Below, one piece after another: positions 1-5,443 of a stretch of DNA of 6,367 bases. Made by a program: the position numbers and the translations under genes. Position 1 is the first letter of the stretch. Each line of letters starts with the position of its first letter. The stretch is from the NCBI GenBank assembly GCA_947628125.1, contig CANQYR010000057.1, positions 1 to 6,367 on the forward strand, given 5' to 3'. Under the pieces are notes generated by a model. The model saw only the letters and a list, made by a program, of their open reading frames with translations. It was not told the DNA's origin and made no database searches. The DNA comes from an uncultured Bacilli bacterium. Its GTDB lineage: Bacteria; Bacillota_I; Bacilli_A; RF39; UBA660.

Positions 1-44
1 TCTTCCTTTGTCATATTTGTTATTTTATCTATTACTTCATTCAT
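1..44 (-). CDS. 5' end of an unknown divergent gene (partial)
   Basis: On the minus strand an open frame starts at an ATG whose complement lies at 42-44 and runs off the left edge. An in-frame ATG three codons upstream (51-53) is the alternative start. Only about 15 residues are visible, beginning MNEVIDKITNMTKE, which looks like an amphipathic helix. A well-formed divergent promoter (63-91) sits directly upstream, which is the main reason to believe the gene. An AGAG stretch lies about 9 bases before the inner ATG and is a weak ribosome binding site. The predicted transcript start is very close to the outer ATG, so the leader would be only a few bases long. The function cannot be told from this fragment. 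Confidence 0.45.
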   Translation of the reverse strand, partial: MNEVIDKITNMTKE

Positions 45-62
45 TTTTATCATCTCTTTTTT

Positions 63-91
63 ATAATATCATTTTTTAGTTCTTTAATCAA
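63..91 (-). promoter_or_regulatory. Divergent promoter for the left-edge minus-strand gene
   Basis: Read on the minus strand, the -35 box is TTGATT (86-91) and the -10 box is TATTAT (63-68), separated by 17 bases. A TGA triplet immediately before the -10 box makes it an extended -10. Predicted transcription starts near position 55-57 and heads left. It lies back-to-back with the plus-strand promoter of the first subunit gene, with 25 bases between the two -35 boxes. Confidence 0.55.
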
Positions 92-116
92 TACGGTCTA
101 ACATAGATATAAATTA

Positions 117-145
117 TTGAAAAATTAAATATATTTTGGTATATT
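117..145 (+). promoter_or_regulatory. Promoter of first TasA-like subunit gene
   Basis: TTGAAA (117-122), a 17-base spacer and TATATT (140-145), with TGG just before the -10 box giving an extended -10. Transcription would begin near 152, leaving a leader of about 22 bases that holds the GAGAGGAGA ribosome binding site (154-162). The layout is nearly the same in front of the second subunit gene: from 117 to 173 I count 50 of 57 bases matching 1001-1057. Confidence 0.65.
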
Positions 146-150
146 TTAAA

Positions 151-304
151 ATAGAGAGGAGAATAAAAAAGAAATGGAAAAGAAAAATATGGTGCTATTA
201 ACAGTCATCGCTGTTGCAACATTATTAGTAGCAGTTGTAGGTGCAACATTCGCATTCTTCACAGCAACCGTAACAGATAGCCGTGATGGTGATGCCGATA
301 AAGG
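151..304 (+). repeat. Direct repeat, copy 1: leader, RBS and signal-peptide region
   Basis: This segment matches 1035-1188 at a fixed offset of 884 bases. The leader and first codons (151-180) are identical, a middle part differs at several mostly synonymous positions, and 243-304 is a perfect 62-base match covering the cleavage region and mature N-terminus. It marks a gene duplication, possibly refreshed by gene conversion. Confidence 0.85.
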
Positions 305-887
305 TCAAGCAGATATCACCGCAGGACGTATTGCTGAAACAACAACTGTAGCAAATATTGAAGGTGTTGCTGGCCATTTCACAGTAGGTGACGTATATCC
401 AGGCCATAAAGAAGCTGCTGCATTAACAGTTACTGTTTCAACAACAAATACTGAAACTGCTAAAGGTAAATATGCAATTGTTTACAATGTTACTGAAAAT
501 ACTTTAAGTCCAGATGTAACAGTATCTATTTACAAATCAGAAACAGAAATAGAAGAATTTGAAGGTACTACAACATTAGCATGTACTAAGGGAACAAAAG
601 CAGGTTCTGCTGCTGGCGAAGTTCAATATTCTGAAACATGTGCTGGTCAAGAAGCAACTATTTTTGCCGAAGCTGAACAAGTAGTAACTAGTCAAGCTAT
701 TAATTCTCAAGCTGGTGAACAAATTCTTTATACAACAGATGATATTAGTGTTACAAATTTATCAAGTGATACTGCTCATTATTACATAGTATTTGAATTT
801 AAAGACAACAATAATCAAAATTCTTTAATGGGCAAAAAACTTGATGGTGATATTTCTGTTAAGAACGTTGCAACTACCATAAGCTAA
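174..887 (+). CDS. TasA/camelysin-like fibre subunit, SipW-dependent (paralog 1)
   Basis: A 237-residue secreted protein of the TasA/camelysin type, likely a subunit of surface fibres. It has a short basic start (MEKKN), a hydrophobic stretch at residues 6-29 and a GATFAFF motif. The predicted SipW cut follows Ala27, comparable to the TasA signal peptide. The mature part is rich in Thr, Val and Ala, suggesting a beta sandwich. It contains VYPGH (74-78), KYAIVYNV (99-106) and a late FEFKDNNNQNSLMG segment (207-220) that resembles my recollection of the FKD...GLM region of Bacillus subtilis TasA. Cys137 and Cys156 are conserved in the paralog and may form a disulfide. The start is set by AGGAG at 157-161, 12 bases upstream. 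It has its own promoter and terminator and shares the locus with the signal peptidase likely to process it. The family assignment is firm for the signal and moderate for the fold; fibre formation is inferred. Confidence 0.93.
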   Translation: MEKKNMVLLTVIAVATLLVAVVGATFAFFTATVTDSRDGDADKGQADITAGRIAETTTVANIEGVAGHFTVGDVYPGHKEAAALTVTVSTTNTETAKGKYAIVYNVTENTLSPDVTVSIYKSETEIEEFEGTTTLACTKGTKAGSAAGEVQYSETCAGQEATIFAEAEQVVTSQAINSQAGEQILYTTDDISVTNLSSDTAHYYIVFEFKDNNNQNSLMGKKLDGDISVKNVATTIS

Positions 888-891
888 TAAT

Positions 892-917
892 AAAAAGCAT
901 AAAATTGCTTTTTTTTT
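892..917 (+). terminator. Rho-independent terminator after subunit 1
   Basis: An 8-bp stem AAAAAGCA (892-899) pairs with TGCTTTTT (906-913) around a 6-base loop and runs into a T tract to 917. It begins five bases after the stop codon. The A-rich left arm means it could also stop transcription coming from the other side. The stem is weak in GC, so efficiency is uncertain. Confidence 0.7.
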
Positions 918-1000
918 ATTTGCAAAAATAAGTCATTATTTTTAACTAATTTAAAACCTTACAAATATTTACGTTTCTTTAAAAAAATGTTGAAAAATTG

Positions 1001-1029
1001 TTGAAAACCAAAAAATATTTTGATATATT
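1001..1029 (+). promoter_or_regulatory. Promoter of second TasA-like subunit gene
   Basis: TTGAAA (1001-1006), a 17-base spacer and TATATT (1024-1029), with TGA before the -10 box as an extended -10. A second TTGAAA lies 11 bases upstream (990-995). The element copies the first subunit's promoter in sequence and spacing. Because it lies downstream of the TTG codon at 998, it argues that translation does not begin there. Confidence 0.65.
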
Positions 1030-1034
1030 TTATC

Positions 1035-1188
1035 ATAGAGAGGAGAATAAAAAAGAAATGGAAAGAAAGAATATGGTGCTATTGACAGTTATTGCTGTTG
1101 CCACATTATTAGTAGCAGTTGTGGGGGCAACATTCGCATTCTTCACAGCAACCGTAACAGATAGCCGTGATGGTGATGCCGATAAAGG
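1035..1188 (+). repeat. Direct repeat, copy 2: leader, RBS and signal-peptide region
   Basis: The second copy of the segment at 151-304; positions 1127-1188 are identical to 243-304. Similarity extends upstream through the promoter (1001-1029) but drops quickly downstream of about 1220, where the two mature proteins diverge. Confidence 0.85.
1041..1045 (+). promoter_or_regulatory. Ribosome binding site fixing the subunit 2 start
   Basis: AGGAG within GAGAGGAGA, 12 bases before the ATG at 1058. The whole stretch from 1035 through the first codons is identical to the one before subunit 1 (from 151). This supports ATG 1058 over the in-frame TTG at 998. Confidence 0.75.
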
Positions 1189-1777
1189 CCAAGCAGATAT
1201 CACAGCTGGACGTATTGCTGAAACTACAACCGTAGCTCAAATTGATGAAACTGATAGTAAATTTTCTACATCAGATGTATATCCAGGTCATGTAGAAGCT
1301 GCAGCATTACAAGTAACTGTTTCAACTGCCAATACTGAAAGCGCCAAAGGTAAATATCAAATCGTTTATGACGTAACTCAAAATACTTTAACTCCTGATG
1401 TAGAAGTTACAGTTTATCAAAGTACTGATAAAGTAGAAGGATTTACTACTAATACAGCAACATTTAATTGTCAAAAACAAACTGGAACTGGTTCTGCTGA
1501 AGGTGAAGTAACTTATTTTGAAACATGCAACGACTTTAAAAATATTTTTGTGACAACGGGGGGGGCAACAGAAGTCGCAGCAGCTACAGCTGTTAATCCA
1601 AGTGCTGGAAAACAAGTTCTTTATACAAGCGATGAATTTACTGTTACTAGTGGGGCTCCAAATGTTAAATATTATTATGTTGTATTCCAATTCAAGAATA
1701 CTGGAGTTAGTCAAAATTCTTTAATGAATGGTACACTTCAAGGTAAATTAAAAGTTGAAAACATTGCAGTATCTTAA
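1058..1777 (+). CDS. TasA/camelysin-like fibre subunit, SipW-dependent (paralog 2)
   Basis: A 239-residue paralog of the upstream subunit. Residues 1-60 are nearly identical to it, including the hydrophobic signal, the GATFAFF cleavage region (predicted cut after Ala27) and the first 30 mature residues. After that the two diverge but keep the same order of motifs: VYPGH (74-78), KYQIVYDV (99-106), a Cys pair at 138 and 157 with the same 19-residue spacing, a late hydrophobic strand and a Q-N-SLM segment. I chose ATG 1058 over the in-frame TTG at 998 because the promoter and ribosome binding site lie between them and the paralog starts at the matching place. An 8-base G run (1558-1565) encodes Gly168-Gly169 between the Cys pair and the C-terminal strands, which is odd in such an AT-rich gene. 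The likely role is a second fibre subunit or minor variant; co-assembly with paralog 1 is inferred. Confidence 0.93.
   Translation: MERKNMVLLTVIAVATLLVAVVGATFAFFTATVTDSRDGDADKGQADITAGRIAETTTVAQIDETDSKFSTSDVYPGHVEAAALQVTVSTANTESAKGKYQIVYDVTQNTLTPDVEVTVYQSTDKVEGFTTNTATFNCQKQTGTGSAEGEVTYFETCNDFKNIFVTTGGATEVAAATAVNPSAGKQVLYTSDEFTVTSGAPNVKYYYVVFQFKNTGVSQNSLMNGTLQGKLKVENIAVS
1558..1565 (+). repeat. G8 homopolymer inside subunit 2 gene
   Basis: Eight consecutive G in frame as ...G GGG GGG G..., coding for Thr-Gly-Gly-Ala. Gain of one G would reach a stop at 1594-1596 after about a dozen altered codons. Loss of one G would read out of frame to a stop near 1721-1723. Such tracts are known slippage sites for phase variation in other bacteria; here that is only a possibility. 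Confidence 0.85.
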
Positions 1778-1781
1778 AATT

Positions 1782-1808
1782 AAAAAAGCAAAAAATGCTT
1801 TTTTTTTT
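1782..1808 (+). terminator. Rho-independent terminator after subunit 2
   Basis: A 9-bp stem AAAAAAGCA (1782-1790) pairs with TGCTTTTTT (1796-1804) around an AAAAA loop, with the T run continuing to 1808. It has the same GCA/TGC core as the terminator after subunit 1 and starts five bases after the stop codon. Confidence 0.75.
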
Positions 1809-1820
1809 GACTTTAAAAAC

Positions 1821-1849
1821 TTGTCTAAGCCTTTACTTTATGCTATAAT
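1821..1849 (+). promoter_or_regulatory. Promoter of the giant repeat-protein gene
   Basis: TTGTCT (1821-1826), a 17-base spacer and a consensus TATAAT (1844-1849), with TGC before it as an extended -10. The start would fall near 1856, giving a leader of about 27 bases with AGGAG at 1871-1875, seven bases before the ATG. Together with the terminator just upstream, this suggests transcription independent of the subunit genes. Confidence 0.7.
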
Positions 1850-1882
1850 CTTTTTATAAAATAAAAGGGTAGGAGAGAGAGT

Positions 1883-4800
1883 ATGGATCAAAATAATATT
1901 CCTATGAATAATCTAAGCGAAATTGAGCAAGAATATGCAGAATTATTAGAAACTGAAAAAAATAAAGATCGTAGTCGAACAATAATAATTATAATTTTAT
2001 TATTTTTACTATTGATACTAGGAACTGCCGCTACAACATACGGTATATTAAGACTGATAAATGGTGGCAAATGCCATTTAAACTGTGACTATAACAATGA
2101 TGGCATCTGCGATACTAACTGTGACCTAGATGGCGATGGCAAAAGAGACTATAACATTGACTTGGATGACGATCGCTTACCTGATACTAATATCAGCTAT
2201 GGCAAAATAAAAGCTGGAATATTCAACTTAGATGATAATAACGATGGTATTCCTGATAGAAACTTATTAAACCAAGACACCAATGGCGATAATAAATGCG
2301 ACCTAAACTGTGACCTAGATGGTGACCACCATCCTGATCTAAATATCGACATTGATGGTGATGGTAACCCTGATCTAAACGTTGATACCGATGGTGATGG
2401 CAAACCTGACATCAACATTGACGTTAACAAAGATGGTAAAGCTGATGTTAACATTGATACCGATGGTGATGGCAAACCTGATAAAAACCTTCTAAACCAA
2501 GACAATGATGGCGATGGTAAATGCGATGTAAACTGTGATACTGACGGTGATGGTTTATGTGAACTAAACTGCGATACCAATGGCGATGGTGATCCTGACA
2601 CAAACATTGACACCGATGGTGATGGCACATGCGACTTAAACTGTGATCCAAACCACAGTGGCAAATGTACTAAAAACTGTGATACCAACCATGATGGCAA
2701 ATGTGATCTAAACTGCTATGAAGGAACCGACCACTGCGTTAGAAATTGCGATACCAATGGTGATGGTGATCCTGACACGAACATTGACACCGATGGTGAT
2801 GGCACATGTGACTTAAACTGTGACACCAATAACGATGGAACTTGTGATCTAAATTGTGATACTAATAACGATGGCTCATGTGACACTAACTGTGACACTA
2901 ATAAAGACGGTAAATGTGACCTAAATTGTGACCCTAATAATGATGGCACCTGTGATACCAATTGTGATACCAATAATGACGGCAAATGTGATAAAAACTG
3001 CGATACTAATGGTGATGATAAATGCGACTTAAATTGTGACACCAATAACGATGGAACTTGTGATCTAAACTGTGACAATAATGGCGATGGGTCATGTGAC
3101 ACCAACTGTGATGATAATAACGACGGTAAATGCGACCGTAACTGTGATCCTAATAATGATGGATCATGTGATACCAATTGTGATGATAATAACGACGGCA
3201 AATGTGATCGTAACTGCGACGATAATGGCGATGGTTCATGCGACTACAACTGTGATACCAATGGCGATGGAACATGCGACCGTAATTGTGACACCAATGG
3301 TGATGGCACCTGTGATACCAACTGCGATAACAACGGTGACGGAACATGCGATGTAAACTGTGATACCAATAATGATGGTAAGTGTGACAAAAACTGTGAT
3401 GAAAATAACGACGGTAAATGCGACAAAAATTGCGACCTCAATGGTGATGGCAAATGTGATCTAAATTGTGACAATAACGGTGATGGCTCATGTGACACCA
3501 ACTGTGATGATAATAACGACGGTACATGCGATGTAAACTGTGATACCAATAACGATGGTAAATGCGATTATAACTGCGATGAAAATCACGATGGCAAATG
3601 TGATAAAAACTGCGATACCAATAACGATGGCAAATGTGATCTAAATTGTGATAATAATGGTGACGGCAAGTGTGATACCAACTGTGACACCAACGGTGAT
3701 GGTAAATGCGATACCAATTGTACCGACAATAGTTGCCATGAAAACTGTGACGACAACGGTGATGGCAAATGCGATCACGATTGTGATACTAATGGCGATG
3801 GTAAATGTGATTATAATTGCGATAATGATCATGATGGTAAATGTGACACCAACTGTGATATCGATAATGATGGCAAGTGTGATCGAAACTGCGATACTAA
3901 TGGTGACGGCAAATGCGATGCCAACTGTGACACCAATGGCGATGGTAAGTGTGATACCAATTGTGATATTAATAACGACGGCAAATGCGATACCAATTGC
4001 GATACCAATGGTGACGGTAAATGTGACACCAACTGTGATACCGATAATGATGGCAAGTGTGATCTAAACTGTGACACCAATAATGACGGTAAATGTGACA
4101 CCAATTGTGATACCAATAACGATGGCAAATGTGATAAAAACTGTGACACCAATGGTGACGGTAAATGTGATACCAACTGTGATACAAATAACGATGGCAA
4201 ATGCGATAAAAACTGTGACACCAATGGTGACGGTAAATGTGACACCAATTGTGATACAAATAACGATGGCAAATGCGATAAAAACTGTGACACTAATGGT
4301 GACGGTAAATGCGATACCAATTGTGATACAAATAATGATGGCAAATGCGATAAAAATTGCGACACCAATGGTGACGGTAAATGTGACACCAATTGCGATA
4401 CCAATAATGATGGCACCTGTGATCTAAATTGTGATACTAATGGTGATGGAACATGTGATTTAAACTGTGATACCAATAACGATGGTAAACCAGACACCAA
4501 TTTAGATAAAGATAAAGATGGTAAGTGTGACTTAAATTGTGACACCGATAATGATGGTAAATGCGATTATAACTGTGATAATAATAATGACGGTAAGTGC
4601 GATACCAACTGTGATACTAACGGCGATGGTAAGCCGGATAAAAACATAGACAAAGACGGTGATGGTTTGTGCGACATCGATTGTGACACTGATGGTGACG
4701 GCAAATGTGATCTAAACTGTGATACCAATAACGATGGCAAGTGCGACAAAAACTGTGACACCGATAAAGACGGTAAATGTGACTTAAATTGTTACGACAA

Positions 4801-5329
4801 CAACAGCGAATTCTGTACAAGAGATTGTGATACCGATGGTGATGGAATTCCTGATAAAAACGTTGATAAAGACGGCGATGGTAAATGTGATTATGACTGC
4901 GACACCAATGGCGATGGCCAGTGTGATGAACATTGCTATGGTGAAAATTACGATGTATTATTTGTAAGCTATGATGGCAGCTTAATTGATCATGATATAA
5001 CCCCAGGCTGGACCGGCAAACAATCATTCTCGGTTGATAACCGAACCAATAAAACTTTAACCTTTAGAATTGATTTTGCCGAAGTTAAAAATGAATTTGA
5101 CCCAGCTGACGAATTAGTATATGTCCTAACAAGAGAAGGTTCAGCAAGCACTGGTAAAGTTTCATCACCAACTACTGATCAAGAAATAATAACCGTAACC
5201 ATTCCAGCATTTGTAAAATGGGAATATGAATTATCTTACGAATTTGTTAATAAAGGATATTCTCAAGATTATCAACAAGGTAAACATTACTTTGCTAAAA
5301 TATCTATTACCGATGCTTGGTATGAATAA
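1883..5329 (+). CDS. Giant membrane-anchored Asp/Cys dodecapeptide-repeat protein with TasA-like C-terminal domain
   Basis: An 1148-residue protein that I cannot match to a named family. Residues 1-32 are a charged, probably helical cytoplasmic end. Residues 33-58 are a strongly hydrophobic segment, most likely an uncleaved signal anchor; cleavage near GTAATT (47-52) is an alternative. Residues 64-1018 hold about 79 units of nominal length 12, consensus CDTNxDGKCDxN. The DxNxDGxxD pattern resembles calcium-binding loops of thrombospondin type 3, dockerin and EF-hand proteins. By hand count about 66 CxxxC pairs link units, so about 132 cysteines. Residues ~1024-1148 form a Cys-free, beta-rich domain with TPGW (1040-1043), FRIDFAEVKNEF (1061-1072) and YELSYEFVNKGYSQ (1115-1128), resembling motifs in the two TasA-like subunits. 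I see no LPXTG or cell-wall anchor. A stalk that anchors or caps a fibre is inferred. The start has AGGAG seven bases upstream. Confidence 0.92.
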   Translation: MDQNNIPMNNLSEIEQEYAELLETEKNKDRSRTIIIIILLFLLLILGTAATTYGILRLINGGKCHLNCDYNNDGICDTNCDLDGDGKRDYNIDLDDDRLPDTNISYGKIKAGIFNLDDNNDGIPDRNLLNQDTNGDNKCDLNCDLDGDHHPDLNIDIDGDGNPDLNVDTDGDGKPDINIDVNKDGKADVNIDTDGDGKPDKNLLNQDNDGDGKCDVNCDTDGDGLCELNCDTNGDGDPDTNIDTDGDGTCDLNCDPNHSGKCTKNCDTNHDGKCDLNCYEGTDHCVRNCDTNGDGDPDTNIDTDGDGTCDLNCDTNNDGTCDLNCDTNNDGSCDTNCDTNKDGKCDLNCDPNNDGTCDTNCDTNNDGKCDKNCDTNGDDKCDLNCDTNNDGTCDLNCDNNGDGSCDTNCDDNNDGKCDRNCDPNNDGSCDTNCDDNNDGKCDRNCDDNGDGSCDYNCDTNGDGTCDRNCDTNGDGTCDTNCDNNGDGTCDVNCDTNNDGKCDKNCDENNDGKCDKNCDLNGDGKCDLNCDNNGDGSCDTNCDDNNDGTCDVNCDTNNDGKCDYNCDENHDGKCDKNCDTNNDGKCDLNCDNNGDGKCDTNCDTNGDGKCDTNCTDNSCHENCDDNGDGKCDHDCDTNGDGKCDYNCDNDHDGKCDTNCDIDNDGKCDRNCDTNGDGKCDANCDTNGDGKCDTNCDINNDGKCDTNCDTNGDGKCDTNCDTDNDGKCDLNCDTNNDGKCDTNCDTNNDGKCDKNCDTNGDGKCDTNCDTNNDGKCDKNCDTNGDGKCDTNCDTNNDGKCDKNCDTNGDGKCDTNCDTNNDGKCDKNCDTNGDGKCDTNCDTNNDGTCDLNCDTNGDGTCDLNCDTNNDGKPDTNLDKDKDGKCDLNCDTDNDGKCDYNCDNNNDGKCDTNCDTNGDGKPDKNIDKDGDGLCDIDCDTDGDGKCDLNCDTNNDGKCDKNCDTDKDGKCDLNCYDNNSEFCTRDCDTDGDGIPDKNVDKDGDGKCDYDCDTNGDGQCDEHCYGENYDVLFVSYDGSLIDHDITPGWTGKQSFSVDNRTNKTLTFRIDFAEVKNEFDPADELVYVLTREGSASTGKVSSPTTDQEIITVTIPAFVKWEYELSYEFVNKGYSQDYQQGKHYFAKISITDAWYE
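2570..2641 (+). repeat. Two-unit block, copy 1 (residues 230-253)
   Basis: This 24-residue block, starting CDTNGDGDPDTNID, recurs identically at the protein level at 2747-2818 and differs at only a few third-codon positions. It is followed by the same CD in both places, which suggests a segmental duplication within the stalk. Confidence 0.8.
2747..2818 (+). repeat. Two-unit block, copy 2 (residues 289-312)
   Basis: The second copy of the 2570-2641 block. It is preceded by the degenerate 11-residue unit CYEGTDHCVRN rather than by a normal unit. Confidence 0.8.
4106..4393 (+). repeat. Four-copy 72-bp higher-order repeat in the stalk
   Basis: Residues 742-837 are four identical 24-residue dimers. 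Each pairs a CDTNNDGKCDKN unit with a CDTNGDGKCDTN unit. The copies lie at 4106-4177, 4178-4249, 4250-4321 and 4322-4393. Codon choice also alternates with the dimer: the first unit uses GATGGC and the second GACGGT, which shows that the 72-bp dimer was the unit copied. Copies differ at a few third positions. Confidence 0.9.
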
Positions 5330-5354
5330 AAAAAGCAACAACTGCTTTTTTTTT
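5328..5354 (+). terminator. Rho-independent terminator after the giant protein
   Basis: A 10-bp stem AAAAAAAGCA (5328-5337) pairs with TGCTTTTTTT (5343-5352) around loop ACAAC, with the T run to 5354. It overlaps the stop codon and has the same GCA/TGC core as the two upstream terminators. Confidence 0.75.
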
Positions 5355-5395
5355 ATGAAAAAATGACTAGTTTACTTGACTTTTTTAATTTTTAA

Positions 5396-5424
5396 TTGTT
5401 TTTTTAGTATGATTTTATTATAAT
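5396..5424 (+). promoter_or_regulatory. Promoter of the signal peptidase gene
   Basis: TTGTTT (5396-5401), a 17-base spacer and consensus TATAAT (5419-5424), with no extended -10. A nearby TTGACT (5376-5381) is a better -35 box but has no -10 box at a workable distance. The region is very AT-rich, so the exact boxes are uncertain, but a promoter between the terminator at 5354 and the gene is likely. Confidence 0.5.
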
Positions 5425-5443
5425 TATATATAGTAAGAATAAG

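Larger units (their letters stand above)
2084..4933 (+). repeat. Tandem 36-bp coding repeat (~79 units of 12 residues)
   Basis: The DNA encodes contiguous 12-residue units with no spacers. The protein pattern is far more regular than the DNA: GAT/GAC, TGT/TGC, AAT/AAC, GGT/GGC and ACC/ACT/ACA alternate freely between units. Length exceptions found by counting are two 3-residue expansions (NLLNQD at residues ~127-132 and ~202-207), one 11-residue unit (from Cys278) and one 9-residue unit (from Cys613). The N-terminal part (residues 80-206) is mostly of the Pro/Ile type, the centre almost purely of the Cys type, and the C-terminal part mixed. Confidence 0.95.

Noticed and set aside
225..407. 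A small minus-strand Cys-rich frame opposite subunit 1
   Set aside because: It is a shadow of the real gene, with no ribosome binding site or promoter, and its composition mirrors the plus-strand codons. The same holds for the minus-strand frames at 1388-1714 and 5613-5810.
998..1057. A 20-residue N-terminal extension of subunit 2 from TTG 998
   Set aside because: It would place the start upstream of the predicted promoter and ribosome binding site, and the paralog begins at the position equivalent to ATG 1058.
1979..2056. A SipW-cleaved signal peptide on the giant protein
   Set aside because: The hydrophobic segment starts only after 32 charged residues and lacks the ATFAFF-type motif of the two subunits. 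A signal anchor fits better, although cleavage near GTAATT cannot be excluded.
3072..4427. Plus-strand shifted frames rich in Met, Val, Thr and Ile inside the repeat
   Set aside because: These are out-of-frame readings of the same repeat, with no start signals or family features.
2197..4545. Long minus-strand open frames opposite the repeat, rich in SQLVSHLPS-like strings
   Set aside because: They mirror the 36-bp repeat read backwards. The repeat's codon set simply lacks reverse-strand stops, there are no ribosome binding sites, and the plus-strand gene has a clear start, membrane anchor and terminator.
2084..4933. A CRISPR array, because of the 36-bp period
   Set aside because: The units are contiguous with no unique spacers, they keep one reading frame over almost 3 kb, and their variation is at third codon positions.
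2084..4933. RTX-type calcium repeats
   Set aside because: RTX units are nonapeptides of the form GGxGxDxLx. Here the unit is 12 residues with DxNxDG and paired Cys, closer to thrombospondin type 3 or dockerin loops.
1883..5329. A sortase-anchored surface protein
   Set aside because: There is no LPXTG-like motif, hydrophobic tail or basic C-terminus; the protein ends in a beta-rich domain with DAWYE.
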